From NCBI RefSeq assembly GCF_002356555.2, contig NZ_AP017372.2, positions 62,001 to 126,000 on the forward strand: a stretch of DNA of 64,000 nt, written 5' to 3'. The position numbers and the translations under genes were made by a program. Under the pieces are notes generated by a model. The model was not told the origin of the DNA. It saw only the letters and a list, made by a program, of their open reading frames with translations, and searched no databases. Below are positions 19,310-27,200 of the stretch, one piece after another (position 1 is the first letter of the stretch; every line of letters starts with the position of its first letter). The stretch comes from Halorhodospira halochloris (GTDB lineage: Bacteria > Pseudomonadota > Gammaproteobacteria > Nitrococcales > Halorhodospiraceae).

Positions 19310-20280
19310 CTCGCTATCTGTTGGCTGACATCGGCGGTACCCATACACGCCTGGCTGAGTCAGAGCCAGGTGGTAGGCCGGTGGCGACCGAGCGATTCAA
19401 CAACAGCGAGTTTACCGACGCCGCTGAGCTTTTCGTAACGCGTGCTGCGCGGCACGCACGTGAACATCCCGGCCAGGATTTGATCGTCGGCGCCGCCGTT
19501 GCCGGTCCCGTTACGGCTGGTAGGGCGCAGATGACCAATATCGACTGGGTTATAGATGCCGATGATCTAGCCTTAGCGACGGCATCGCAAGATGCGGTAG
19601 TGATCAACGATTATCAAGCCCTAGCGCGCTCGCTCCCTGAACTAACAAGCGATGATCTAGCGCCTATAAACGGTGCTGCCGAGAGTTTTCCCACGATTAG
19701 CGAACCGCTAGCGGTATTGGGCCCGGGAACCGGGCTCGGCGTTGCCGGGGCGATGCCGAGCTCATCCGGTTGGGCGGTTATTAGCGGAGAGGGCGGTCAT
19801 GTAACCTTAGCTGCAGCCGATGATGAAGAGGCACAAGTTCTCTCTTACTTGCGCGCCGATCTGGGTCACGTCTCGGCAGAGTCGCTGTTATCTGGCAGCG
19901 GGCTGGAACGGCTGCATGAAGCACTCCATGGCGAGCGATTAGCGGCACCGCAAATCAGTAAAGCAGCCGATGCGCAGCAGTCTTCCGCCTTACGGACACT
20001 GGACTTATTCTTTCGATTCCTCGGAACTACCGCCGGCAATCTCGCCCTCACCTTAGGTGCGCGGGGTGGTATCTATTTGGCTGGTGGGATCCTCGCCAAA
20101 CTGGGGCCAGAACGCGTAATCAACTCCAGGCTACAAGAGCGGCTCGTTGCTAAAGGCCGCTTTGCTGACTATTTGAGCCCGATCCCTGTCTACTTGATTA
20201 AAGACCCTGATTTTGCCGCCCTGCTCGGGCTCAGAGCCTGGTTGGACGATCTTGTTTGTGCGAGTCAGGGGGGGAGATGA
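19306..20280 (+). CDS. glk: Glucokinase (E. coli Glk type)
   Basis: A 324-aa sugar kinase of the ROK-unrelated Glk family. Motifs are LLADIGGTHTRLA (phosphate 1), VINDYQALARSLP with the catalytic Asp, LGPGTGLGVAG, ISGEGGHVTLA and LAGGILAKLG. It starts at TTG (19306) overlapping the otsA TGA as TTGA, with GGAGG at 19297-19301, so translation is coupled. It would convert glucose released by the GH15 enzyme to glucose-6-phosphate, the acceptor for OtsA. Confidence 0.93.
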   Translation: MTRYLLADIGGTHTRLAESEPGGRPVATERFNNSEFTDAAELFVTRAARHAREHPGQDLIVGAAVAGPVTAGRAQMTNIDWVIDADDLALATASQDAVVINDYQALARSLPELTSDDLAPINGAAESFPTISEPLAVLGPGTGLGVAGAMPSSSGWAVISGEGGHVTLAAADDEEAQVLSYLRADLGHVSAESLLSGSGLERLHEALHGERLAAPQISKAADAQQSSALRTLDLFFRFLGTTAGNLALTLGARGGIYLAGGILAKLGPERVINSRLQERLVAKGRFADYLSPIPVYLIKDPDFAALLGLRAWLDDLVCASQGGR

Positions 20281-20286
20281 GCAGAG

Positions 20287-21588
20287 ATGAGCCAAGATAG
20301 CCAACTCCCGGCGGGAGCACCAATCCCCTCAGATGAAGAGCAGCGTCTGTGTGCCTTGTACGAATATCAGGTGCTTGATACCGGCCCGGAAGAAGAGTTT
20401 GATCGTATCACGCGGCTCTGCGCTTGGTTATTGGGGGTGCCGATCTCTTTTATCTCCTTGGTTGACCGGGACAGGCTGTGTGTTAAGTCGATATATGGCG
20501 CCGACTTTACCGAGGCCAACCGCGAGTCGTCCTTGTGTACCCATGTAGTTGGTGCCGGTCAGCCATTGATAGTGCATGATGCTAGTGTCGATAGCAGATT
20601 CAAGGACGCGCCTGTTGTGACTGCGGAGCCATACCTGCGTTTCTATGCCGCTGCGCCCCTGTTAATCCCAGAAGGTTACTCTCTTGGTACGCTCTGTATA
20701 GCCGACCGGGCCCCGCGCCGGTTGGGCAACGGGACTTTGGACGTTCTCCAGCAACTCGCCGCGGTAGTTGTTGATGAGTTAGAACTACGCGCTGCCAACA
20801 GGCGTCTGCATGCAGAGCAGTCAAGTGCCCATCACAAAACCCTGGAACTCTCCCGTCTGCAAGCCGAGCTAAGTCAAGCCAAGGAGGAGGCGGAACAGGC
20901 CAATCGTGCCAAATCTGAGTTCTTGGCCGGTATCAGTCATGAGCTACGTACTCCGCTAAACGCCGTGCTCGGCTTTGCTCAGGTTCTCGAGCAGGACACC
21001 GAGGGGCACCTCACAGCTTCCCAGGCTCGTTATGTCGAGCAGATCCTCAAAGGGGGGCGCAATCTTCTGAATCTAATCGATGAGCTGTTGGAGTTGGCGC
21101 GGATCGAGTCGAGTCGCGTCGATTTGCACGAACAGTGCTTTGAGATTGCCCCATTGCTGAGCGAATCTGTGCACATGCTTGAGGCGATGGCGCAAGAGTA
21201 CGACGTAACGGTGCTGAATAAGGCAGGCGATGCCGCGCAGACGGTCTGTGCTGACCGTTCGCGGGTGCTGCAATTGGTGCAGAACTTGCTGACCAATGCC
21301 ATCAAGTACAACAGGCCCGGCGGTTGGGTGACCATAGAAGTGCGCTCTGTGGCTTCAGTCTGGGTACGGGTAGTGGTGAGTGATTCTGGTATCGGCATCC
21401 CAGTGGCAAGACAGCGTGAGCTGTTTCACCCGTTCAACCGCTTGGGCCGGGAATCAACCGGCATAGAGGGGACCGGCGTCGGTTTGGCAGCGGCGCAGCG
21501 GCTGGTAGAACAGATGGGTGGGCAGATCAGCTTCTCAAGCGAGGAGGGGGTCGGCTCGGTCTTCTGGGTTGATCTGCCGCAGGCTTAA
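20287..21588 (+). CDS. Soluble GAF-domain sensor histidine kinase
   Basis: A 433-aa kinase with no membrane segment. A GAF domain (about 30-165; [40 protein letters not shown]) is followed by a coiled coil (about 175-215) and a HisKA domain with the phospho-acceptor in [17 protein letters not shown]. The ATPase domain has [17 protein letters not shown] and [18 protein letters not shown]. It starts 6 bp after glk, so it is probably in the same transcript. No response regulator is encoded nearby. The GAF ligand is unknown; SLCTHVV-type GAF domains are common in phytochrome-like and energy-sensing kinases. Confidence 0.9.
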   Translation: MSQDSQLPAGAPIPSDEEQRLCALYEYQVLDTGPEEEFDRITRLCAWLLGVPISFISLVDRDRLCVKSIYGADFTEANRESSLCTHVVGAGQPLIVHDASVDSRFKDAPVVTAEPYLRFYAAAPLLIPEGYSLGTLCIADRAPRRLGNGTLDVLQQLAAVVVDELELRAANRRLHAEQSSAHHKTLELSRLQAELSQAKEEAEQANRAKSEFLAGISHELRTPLNAVLGFAQVLEQDTEGHLTASQARYVEQILKGGRNLLNLIDELLELARIESSRVDLHEQCFEIAPLLSESVHMLEAMAQEYDVTVLNKAGDAAQTVCADRSRVLQLVQNLLTNAIKYNRPGGWVTIEVRSVASVWVRVVVSDSGIGIPVARQRELFHPFNRLGRESTGIEGTGVGLAAAQRLVEQMGGQISFSSEEGVGSVFWVDLPQA

Positions 21589-21611
21589 GTTAACCGAGAA
21601 AGTTCAAGTTT

Positions 21612-22811
21612 TTGCACTTATCCGCATTTGAGCATAGCAAACCCTGTTACGCCGGCGGCGGGCTAGTTAATCTGATGGCCAGCCTTGGCCAGGCCTTTGA
21701 TGTACCTTCGCGCCACTACAATCCATTGGTCTTTGCCGGCGCCGGCGAGCTGGCAACCCGGTTGTGCCAGGCCCGCACAGTGGTGCTGTGGGTCGTAGAT
21801 GGATTGGGTGATAGTGATCTGCGCAATCCGGTAGCTGGCGCGCTGGCGCGCGATCGTTTAACTGCCCTAGACTCGGTCTTTCCGGCTACCACTGCGGCGG
21901 CGATAACTACCTTTATGACCGGTATGGCACCACGCGAGCATGCGGTTACCGGCTGGTTTGTCTATCTCCATGAACTCGGTGCGGTAACCGCCTGGCTGCC
22001 CTTCGGGCCGCGGGTGGGTAAGGGGCAGTGGGCGCGTTTGCTGCCCGAATCAGTTGAATTGCTCAAGCGCGAGTCACTCTTTGATAGGATGCGTGCCGAC
22101 GCCCATCTTATCCAGCCGAAGTGGCTGATCAATACCCCCTACAGTAAGGCTACACGGGGCAAGTTGACCCGTTGTCACGGCATTAACTCCCTGTCCGGTT
22201 TGGTTAAGCGCATTGGCACTATAGCGCGCTCCAGGTCGCGCTCACGCCGTCGCTTTGTCTACGCCTACTGGCCAGACCTAGACAGTCTGCGGCACCGCCA
22301 CGGGGTGAACAGCCCCCAGGCCCAAGCCGAGTTTGAGCACATTGAGGCTGCCTACCGGCGTCTGCTGGGCATACTCGCGGGGACTGACAGCCTGCTATTG
22401 GTCACCGCCGATCACGGCCTGGTCGATACTGGCGATGATGCTGTTATTAAACTCGAGGATCATCCGGATCTAGCCGCGATGCTCGCCCTGCCCTTGTGCG
22501 GTGAACCGCGCGCTGCCTACGCCTATCTGCGACCAGGGACAGAGGCAGATTTCGACGCCTATGTCAGTGAACATCTTGGCGACGTCTGCGCTGCATTACC
22601 AAGCGCCGATATGCTCGCCTCGGGCTGGTTCGGGCCGGGTCCTGAGCACCCGCAATTGCGCCGGCGTATCGGTGACCGAGTGCTATTGCCGGCCTCCGGG
22701 TGGGTTATCAAGGATCGACTGCCGGGTGAGGAGCAGTTTAACCAGATCGGTGTGCACGGTGGTGGCAGTTACGCCGAACGGCAAGTGCCGCTGATCAGTC
22801 CTGTCCTCTAA
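21612..22811 (+). CDS. Alkaline-phosphatase-superfamily phosphodiesterase
   Basis: A 399-aa protein of the type I phosphodiesterase / nucleotide pyrophosphatase family. VVDGLGDSDL gives the first metal-binding Asp, PATTAAAITTFMTGMAPREH the Thr nucleophile region, YWPDLDSLRHRHG the second metal set and LVTADHGLVDT the third. No signal peptide is visible, so it may be cytosolic. The TTG start at 21612 keeps the segment PCYAGGGLVNLMASLG, which looks family-like. An ATG at 21675 would drop it. It follows the kinase by 23 bp and precedes the pterin-synthase-like gene by 24 bp. Confidence 0.82.
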   Translation: MHLSAFEHSKPCYAGGGLVNLMASLGQAFDVPSRHYNPLVFAGAGELATRLCQARTVVLWVVDGLGDSDLRNPVAGALARDRLTALDSVFPATTAAAITTFMTGMAPREHAVTGWFVYLHELGAVTAWLPFGPRVGKGQWARLLPESVELLKRESLFDRMRADAHLIQPKWLINTPYSKATRGKLTRCHGINSLSGLVKRIGTIARSRSRSRRRFVYAYWPDLDSLRHRHGVNSPQAQAEFEHIEAAYRRLLGILAGTDSLLLVTADHGLVDTGDDAVIKLEDHPDLAAMLALPLCGEPRAAYAYLRPGTEADFDAYVSEHLGDVCAALPSADMLASGWFGPGPEHPQLRRRIGDRVLLPASGWVIKDRLPGEEQFNQIGVHGGGSYAERQVPLISPVL

Positions 22812-22835
22812 ACTGGCATCTGCTAAAATGGCCCG

Positions 22836-23831
22836 ATGGAACAGGGCTACTATACGATCTCATTGCCTTTTGAGGCGGCGCGGCGCGATCATCGCGGCTG
22901 GCATGGCCACTCTTTTTGTCTGCGTCTGCGCAGTAATGCGACAGCGATAAGCGATCATGAGTGGTTGCTCAGCGAGGCCGCCCGGGTAGTGGAGCCGTTC
23001 GACTATAGCCTGCTTAATGAGCAGGTGCCGGATGTAGCTGATCCAGCTTTGCTGAGTGAGCTTGAACAGCGCCTGCGTGCTGTAGGTCTACCGCTTAATC
23101 GTCTGGCCCTGCGCAGTGCCCCCGATCGTGGTGCAGTGATCGATTTGTGCGACGGGCAGCGCTGGTGCTGGCGCAGTTTTCGCTTTGAGGCCGCCCACCA
23201 GCTGCCTAACGTGCCACCTAGTCACCCTTGCCACCGCATGCATGGCCACGGTTATCGGGTCATCCTCGAGGCGGCGAATGGTGAGGATGCCGAGGCGCTC
23301 GGGCAGCTTTGGCAACCGGTCGCTGCTCAGTTGCACCGCTCCTGTCTCAACGACGTACTTGTCAACCCGACTAGTGAGCGCCTCGCTGAGTGGATATGGA
23401 TGCGACTGCGCATGTATTCGTCCGGCTTGAGGCGGGTTCATGTCCAGGAGACCGAGCATTCAGGGTGCTTTTTCGACGGCTTTCACCACACCATTTGGAA
23501 GGCGCAGCGTTTCGAGGCAGCAACTGCCCATGCCGCAGCCCGAAGCATAACTGGCCATGGTTACAGGCTGCGCCTCTACCTGAGCGCACCGCTCGACCCC
23601 GATCTGGGCTGGACGCTCGACTACGCCGATGTAAAGGCGGCTTTCGCCCCGCTGCGCGATAGCCTTGATCATCACCGCCTGGATCAGCTCCATGGCTTAG
23701 CTGGCGGGGATCTGCTCAGCGTGGCCAAGTGGATCCTCAATCAGGCAAATGCCCAGCTGCCCGAGCTGTATAGGGTCGATGTCAGCGAGGATGAACAACG
23801 CGGTGTTATAGCCGAACGGGATCCCGGTTAG
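22836..23831 (+). CDS. Three-domain 6-pyruvoyl-tetrahydropterin synthase / QueD-like protein
   Basis: Family members are normally about 120 aa; this one is 331 aa and contains three repeats of the T-fold unit. Repeat 1 (about 1-112) has AARRDHRGWHGHSF and FDYSLLN. Repeat 2 (113-215) has FEAAHQLPNVPPSHPCHRMHGHGY, NPTSERLAEWIW and VQETEHSGCFF. Repeat 3 (216-331) has FEAATAHAAARSITGHGY and LDHHRLDQL. Only repeat 2 keeps all three zinc histidines, the catalytic Cys and the substrate Glu. Only repeat 3 keeps the Asp-His pair. In this family the pair acts across a subunit interface, so the chain may form a pseudo-trimer with one active site. Adjacent queE supports a queuosine-precursor role (QueD), though a degenerate function is possible. 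Confidence 0.83.
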   Translation: MEQGYYTISLPFEAARRDHRGWHGHSFCLRLRSNATAISDHEWLLSEAARVVEPFDYSLLNEQVPDVADPALLSELEQRLRAVGLPLNRLALRSAPDRGAVIDLCDGQRWCWRSFRFEAAHQLPNVPPSHPCHRMHGHGYRVILEAANGEDAEALGQLWQPVAAQLHRSCLNDVLVNPTSERLAEWIWMRLRMYSSGLRRVHVQETEHSGCFFDGFHHTIWKAQRFEAATAHAAARSITGHGYRLRLYLSAPLDPDLGWTLDYADVKAAFAPLRDSLDHHRLDQLHGLAGGDLLSVAKWILNQANAQLPELYRVDVSEDEQRGVIAERDPG

Positions 23832-23842
23832 AGTTGTGTTAA

Positions 23843-23871
23843 GCCACTCGCGTAGTGGCCTGGCCTATAAT
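23843..23871 (+). promoter_or_regulatory. Hairpin plus TATAAT box upstream of queE
   Basis: A short stem GCCACT-CGCGT-AGTGGC (23843-23859) is followed by a perfect TATAAT at 23866-23871, 36 nt ahead of the queE ATG. No good -35 hexamer is placed 17 bp upstream; that position lies in the stem. It may be a promoter for queE with an activator, or chance. Confidence 0.35.
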
Positions 23872-23906
23872 AAGAGCTACTGTTGGCAACACACGCCGGG
23901 ACCCCA

Positions 23907-24542
23907 ATGCCGTACCTGACCCACAGCATCTTCTATAGTCTCCAGGGTGAGGGTGCCTGGAGCGGTCGCCCGGCTGTGTTCGTCCGTTTTGCTGGCTGTA
24001 ATCTGTGGAGTGGACGCGAGCAAGATCGCGCCGCTGCCTTATGCCGGTTCTGCGATACCGACTTTGTAAGCACAAAAGATGGGCGCGGAGGTAGGTTTGC
24101 TGATCCACAACAGCTCGTCGCCAGGATTGTTTCACTCTGGCCGGATGCTAATGTACCGCCTTATGTGATCTTTACCGGCGGTGAACCCGCCCTACAACTT
24201 GATGCTGAGCTGATCACAGCTTGCCATCGGCGTGGCTTCCAGGTCGCCGTTGAGACCAATGGCACCCGCTCGCTACCTCAAGGTTTGGACTGGGTCTGTG
24301 TTAGCCCTAAACCAGGCACTGAGCTTATGATAGACCGCGGCGATGAGCTAAAACTGGTTTATCCGGTTCCCGGCCTTCATCCACAAGCCTATGCGGGGCT
24401 TGCTTTTCGCCATTTCTATTTGCAGCCTCTCGATGAAGGTGGTGAGGGAGGCACGCATATCGCCGCGGCGCTCGAATACTGTTTGCGTCACCCGCAGTGG
24501 TCGCTTAGCCTGCAGCTACATAAGTGGATAGGGATAGAATAA
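23907..24542 (+). CDS. queE: 7-carboxy-7-deazaguanine synthase QueE
   Basis: A radical-SAM enzyme that rearranges 6-carboxy-tetrahydropterin to 7-carboxy-7-deazaguanine in queuosine synthesis. From the ATG at 23907 (211 aa) the cluster cysteines are C31, C46 and C49, a C-x14-C-x2-C spacing instead of C-x3-C-x2-C. This is typical of the QueE class described from Burkholderia. YSLQGEGAWSGRPAVFVR and VIFTGGEPALQ also match, as does the C-terminal QLHKWIGIE. A TTG at 23883 would add eight residues; I prefer the ATG. It lies directly after the QueD-like gene. Confidence 0.93.
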   Translation: MPYLTHSIFYSLQGEGAWSGRPAVFVRFAGCNLWSGREQDRAAALCRFCDTDFVSTKDGRGGRFADPQQLVARIVSLWPDANVPPYVIFTGGEPALQLDAELITACHRRGFQVAVETNGTRSLPQGLDWVCVSPKPGTELMIDRGDELKLVYPVPGLHPQAYAGLAFRHFYLQPLDEGGEGGTHIAAALEYCLRHPQWSLSLQLHKWIGIE

Positions 24543-24552
24543 GGATTGAAGA

Positions 24553-24945
24553 ATGTTTGAAGTTAATGTCGATACGGTCTGCTTTATCATCAACAAGTGC
24601 CGCGAGTTTCAGGCTAAAGATTCGGTGGAGATAGATGCTGGCCCTGATGGTATGGGTGACGACTGGGCTAGCCGGATGTTATCGAGCTACGAGGATGAGG
24701 TTACGGTACAGGAGGTCAGAGGGGCCTTTGAATCACTTGAGCCTGCTCAGCAAGCCGAAGTTGTAGCTTTGATGTGGGTCGGACGCGGCGATTTTGACGC
24801 CAGCGAATGGGTCGAAGCGCGTAGTGAGGCCAAATCGGCTTGGACTCCGCCGCCGCGCACCGCCGATTACGTCATGTCGACGCCACTGGCTGCCGATTAC
24901 CTTGAAGATGGCCTCGGTGCCTTCGGGTTTGACTGTGAGGATTGA
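24553..24945 (+). CDS. DUF3775 domain protein
   Basis: A 130-aa acidic cytosolic protein with the start VDTVCFIINKCREFQAKD, then LEPAQQAEVVALMWVGRGDFDASEW and an end of PLAADYLEDGLGAFG. This matches the uncharacterised DUF3775 family as I know it. It starts 10 bp after queE (AGGATTGAAG ahead of the ATG), so it is probably co-transcribed. No catalytic motif is visible and I cannot assign a function. It ends the rightward run of genes that begins at the GH15 gene. Confidence 0.75.
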   Translation: MFEVNVDTVCFIINKCREFQAKDSVEIDAGPDGMGDDWASRMLSSYEDEVTVQEVRGAFESLEPAQQAEVVALMWVGRGDFDASEWVEARSEAKSAWTPPPRTADYVMSTPLAADYLEDGLGAFGFDCED

Positions 24946-25082
24946 TGGATTCGGTGCCTGCCTAGATCGGCTAGTTCTAACCCATATTGGCCAGCATGCG
25001 CCCTGCCTTTGAGGCAAACCTGGCTATCATCCCTCTCCTGCCGGTGCTGGGACGCAGAGATGAAGACTGGCCGATTTCAGTC

Positions 25083-25118
25083 GGGCTTATCCCAGGCTTA
25101 TCCCAAGCTTATCCAAGC
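25083..25118. repeat. Three tandem 11-bp repeats across the esterase stop codon
   Basis: On the plus strand GGCTTATCCCA-type units occur three times in a row, with the last one base shorter and slightly diverged. On the minus strand each unit reads roughly CCTGGGATAAG. The TAA stop of the esterase gene (25109-25111) lies in the first-transcribed unit. It appears to be a local tandem duplication with no coding consequence. Confidence 0.6.
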
Positions 25119-25780
25119 AGGGACTTGAGCCATTTGCCGACTTGCTCTATCTCGGCCATGCAAACTCCGTGCTCCAAGGTGTACTCATGCCAGTCGACCC
25201 TGAATCCCGCATCTGTCAAGCGGCGGCTGCTGTCTAATCCAAGGCGGAGAGGCACCACGGGATCCTGATTGCCGTGGGCCATGAATATGGGTAGGTCGTC
25301 GAGGCCGCTAAGTGGCTTTATTTCTGTTGCGGCGGGCAGCCAGCCGGAAAGAGCAATTATTCCGGCCGGAGCTTGTTCTAGTTGCAGGCCAGCATAGAGG
25401 GCGGTTGCTGCCCCTTGGGAAAATCCAGCAAGCACGATGCGCTCTGCGGGTATGCCGCGCTCTTTCTCCCCGCCGATCAGCTCTACTATGTGTGATAATG
25501 CCTCTGCCAGGCCGCTCGTATCCTCCTCGATACCCCCTTCGCCTAAGCCGATGATGTCATACCAGGCGCGCATGGGCATGCCGCCGTTAACGGTAACCTG
25601 TCTTACCGGGGCATGCGGGAAGATAAATCGAACCCCCGGCGAGCCGCCTAGTGGTAGCTCATCGACTATAGGTACAAAGTCGCTACCATCGGCGCCAAGG
25701 CCGTGTAGCCAGATCACACTGGCATCAACCGACTGTTTGGTAGTCTTTTCAATGTACTCTAAGGAAGGGGTAGTTGCCAT
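25109..25780 (-). CDS. Carboxylesterase / lysophospholipase-like alpha/beta hydrolase
   Basis: A 223-aa cytosolic serine esterase of the acyl-protein thioesterase / carboxylesterase 2 family. Motifs are VIWLHGLGADGSDFVP, FPHAPVRQVTVNGGMPMRAWYD, LAGFSQGAATAL with the Ser nucleophile, MAHGNQDPVVP with the acid Asp, and the C-terminal YTLEHGVCMAE with the catalytic His. Length and order are normal. It is 11 bp downstream of an ArsR-family regulator on the same strand, so both are likely in one transcript. Confidence 0.92.
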   Translation of the reverse strand: MATTPSLEYIEKTTKQSVDASVIWLHGLGADGSDFVPIVDELPLGGSPGVRFIFPHAPVRQVTVNGGMPMRAWYDIIGLGEGGIEEDTSGLAEALSHIVELIGGEKERGIPAERIVLAGFSQGAATALYAGLQLEQAPAGIIALSGWLPAATEIKPLSGLDDLPIFMAHGNQDPVVPLRLGLDSSRRLTDAGFRVDWHEYTLEHGVCMAEIEQVGKWLKSLLG

Positions 25781-25791
25781 TGGTAATTGCC

Positions 25792-26139
25792 TTACGCTGA
25801 TTGGCGATCGATTGTGAACGGGCGCGCGGGCATCGCGGCGAGTCGCTCGCGTTCGGTGCGATCGTCATGTCCGTGGACGGTGGCTTTGAGAATCTCTTGA
25901 ACCCAAACAGGTAGATTATCCGGGAGCCGATAGTGGACCCACTGGCCGCGCCGCTCGTCGACCACCAGGCCTGCTGCACGGAGTGTGGCCAAGTGCCTGG
26001 AGACCTTAGGTTGGACTATATCGAGTGCGGCTGTCAGCTCACAGACACACAAGCTGCCCTCGCTCTGCAGGAGCATGATACAGCGCAGGCGGGTGGGGTC
26101 ACTGAGTAACCTAAATAGCTGTTCGGGAGTCAATTGCAT
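25792..26139 (-). CDS. ArsR-family metalloregulatory repressor
   Basis: A 115-aa winged-helix repressor. LFRLLSDPTRLRCIMLL precedes the metal box SLCVCELTAAL, whose CVC pair is the As(III)/Sb(III) site of classical ArsR. The recognition helix is QPKVSRHLATLRAAGLV and the wing is RRGQWVHYRL. Arsenic-type sensing is therefore likely from the motif. No arsenite pump or reductase is adjacent; the downstream gene is an esterase and the upstream side is occupied by palindromic repeat copy 2. The regulated target cannot be seen. Confidence 0.9.
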   Translation of the reverse strand: MQLTPEQLFRLLSDPTRLRCIMLLQSEGSLCVCELTAALDIVQPKVSRHLATLRAAGLVVDERRGQWVHYRLPDNLPVWVQEILKATVHGHDDRTERERLAAMPARPFTIDRQSA

Positions 26140-26230
26140 GTCATCAGGATATTGGCATAGCTGCTGGTGATCAAGTACACGGGTGCCCGCTCGGCCGAGG
26201 GACCGTTAACGCAACGCTAGGCTGCAGCTA

Positions 26231-26409
26231 TGGAAACTCAAAAAAGCCTCCTCAGGCCACTTCCCAGGTCCATCTAGCCACCCCGGTGTGGAGGACGCCG
26301 TGAATCCATACCTAGAGGCTTCATGGCGCCATCCATGGCGCCAAGACCTCCACACGGGGTTAGCTAGATGGACCTGGGAAGTGGCCTGAGGAGGCTTTTA
26401 GCGGTCCTG
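26231..26409. repeat. Palindromic repeat element, copy 2 (long arms)
   Basis: The arms are 26242-26294 and 26347-26399 (53 nt each, three mismatches, with 37 consecutive perfect pairs at the outer end). The outer arm sequence, beginning AAAAGCCTCCTCAGGCC, occurs in no other copy. The inner GGTGTGGAGG and the 52-nt centre (26295-26346) match the family in the same orientation as copy 1. The ends resemble the family terminus GGGAACCTCTAAAA (left TGGAAACTCAAAAA; right complement with five mismatches). Flanking GCTA and CATA are not a clean duplication. It lies between the ArsR and phasin genes. Confidence 0.88.
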
Positions 26410-26468
26410 CATAGGCGGTTCTGTATAGAGTTAGCGCTTACTGGCCGATTGATTCGGTTTTCTGATAA

Positions 26469-26500
26469 TAAAAAAGCTCCCGGGGAATCCCAGGAGCCTT
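26469..26500 (-). terminator. Intrinsic terminator downstream of the phasin gene
   Basis: Read on the minus strand, GCTCCTGGG pairs with CCCGGGAGC around an ATTC-type loop and is followed by TTTTTT. It stands about 80 bp after the phasin stop, with another stem in between. It should end phasin transcription before the repeat element. Confidence 0.8.
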
Positions 26501-26520
26501 GTTTGGCAACTCAGCCAACC

Positions 26521-26568
26521 CCGTTTGCGGTGCTCTCGCGCTAGGTAAGCGTGAACAGCCGCAAACGG
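26521..26568 (-). other. Hairpin in the phasin 3' untranslated region
   Basis: CCGTTTGCGG (26521-26530) and CCGCAAACGG (26559-26568) are perfect inverted 10-mers with a 28-nt loop. They start 13 bp after the phasin stop and lie before the terminator. Two successive stems suggest a structured, possibly stabilising, 3' end or a 3'-derived small RNA; the sequence cannot distinguish these. Confidence 0.45.
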
Positions 26569-26581
26569 TTATGGCGGCAAT

Positions 26582-26971
26582 TTAGGCAGCCTTTTGCTTG
26601 CCTTTTGCAGCGGTGTTGAACGGTGCAGAAAGGTTTCCCGAGTGCTCACGCATCGCCTTTTGCATGTCCTGAGCCATAGCTTGGCCCATCTCGGTCAGCG
26701 TACGGGTATCCTTGGCCAGGGCATCGGCAGTTTCCCGGATCGCTTCGCTACCCTTACGCATGTAGTCCTGAACCTGCTCCGGTGATTGTAGGCTTGCTGC
26801 CTCGCGCATGTGACCAACCGCGGCGTCGGTGTAGCGGCGGGCCATGTCGATCTGATACTCAGTGACCTTTTCCCAGTGCTCCAGGGCCTTACCGTTGATT
26901 TGGCGCATCGGTTCCAGGTAGTTGCCCCACTGGCTGTTCATCTGCTTGATCATGTCATCGTAGTTCATCAT
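26582..26971 (-). CDS. Phasin family protein (PHA granule-associated)
   Basis: A 129-aa, mostly alpha-helical, low-complexity protein. It has the phasin pattern: an N-terminal NSQWGNYLEPMRQINGKALEH, then an amphipathic region with MARRYTDAAVGHMREAASLQSPEQVQDYM. An Ala/Lys-rich tail (AAKGKQKAA) ends the protein. Phasins coat polyhydroxyalkanoate granules. A strong structured 3' end (hairpin plus terminator) follows, consistent with an abundant transcript. No PHA synthase gene is in the window. Confidence 0.88.
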   Translation of the reverse strand: MMNYDDMIKQMNSQWGNYLEPMRQINGKALEHWEKVTEYQIDMARRYTDAAVGHMREAASLQSPEQVQDYMRKGSEAIRETADALAKDTRTLTEMGQAMAQDMQKAMREHSGNLSAPFNTAAKGKQKAA

Positions 26972-27127
26972 GGTGTTGCTCCTCTTTTGGGATCTGATTG
27001 TGGCGCGCTTTTCGTAGCGTGTTGCGGTGCATCATAGCAGCGTCCATATTGCAATGCAACATCATTTGATAAAAAAAATTGTCGCAACCTAGTTCCCCGC
27101 AATCTTTTTTATGTCACTATATAACTG

Positions 27128-27166
27128 CGGGCTGTGATAGGCCTAATAAGGCAGCAGACCCGCATA
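27128..27166 (+). promoter_or_regulatory. Possible cold-shock 5' untranslated stem upstream of cspA-type gene
   Basis: The 229 bp between the divergent phasin and cold shock genes are AT-rich around 27061-27126. A GCGGG/CCCGC stem with an inner CTG/CAG pairing lies roughly at 27128-27166, then AGAGG leads into the ORF. A structured leader would fit cold-shock control, but no recognised element is certain. Confidence 0.3.
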
Positions 27167-27200
27167 TTCAAGTAAGTGAAACATTAGAGGTTGTTCTAAG

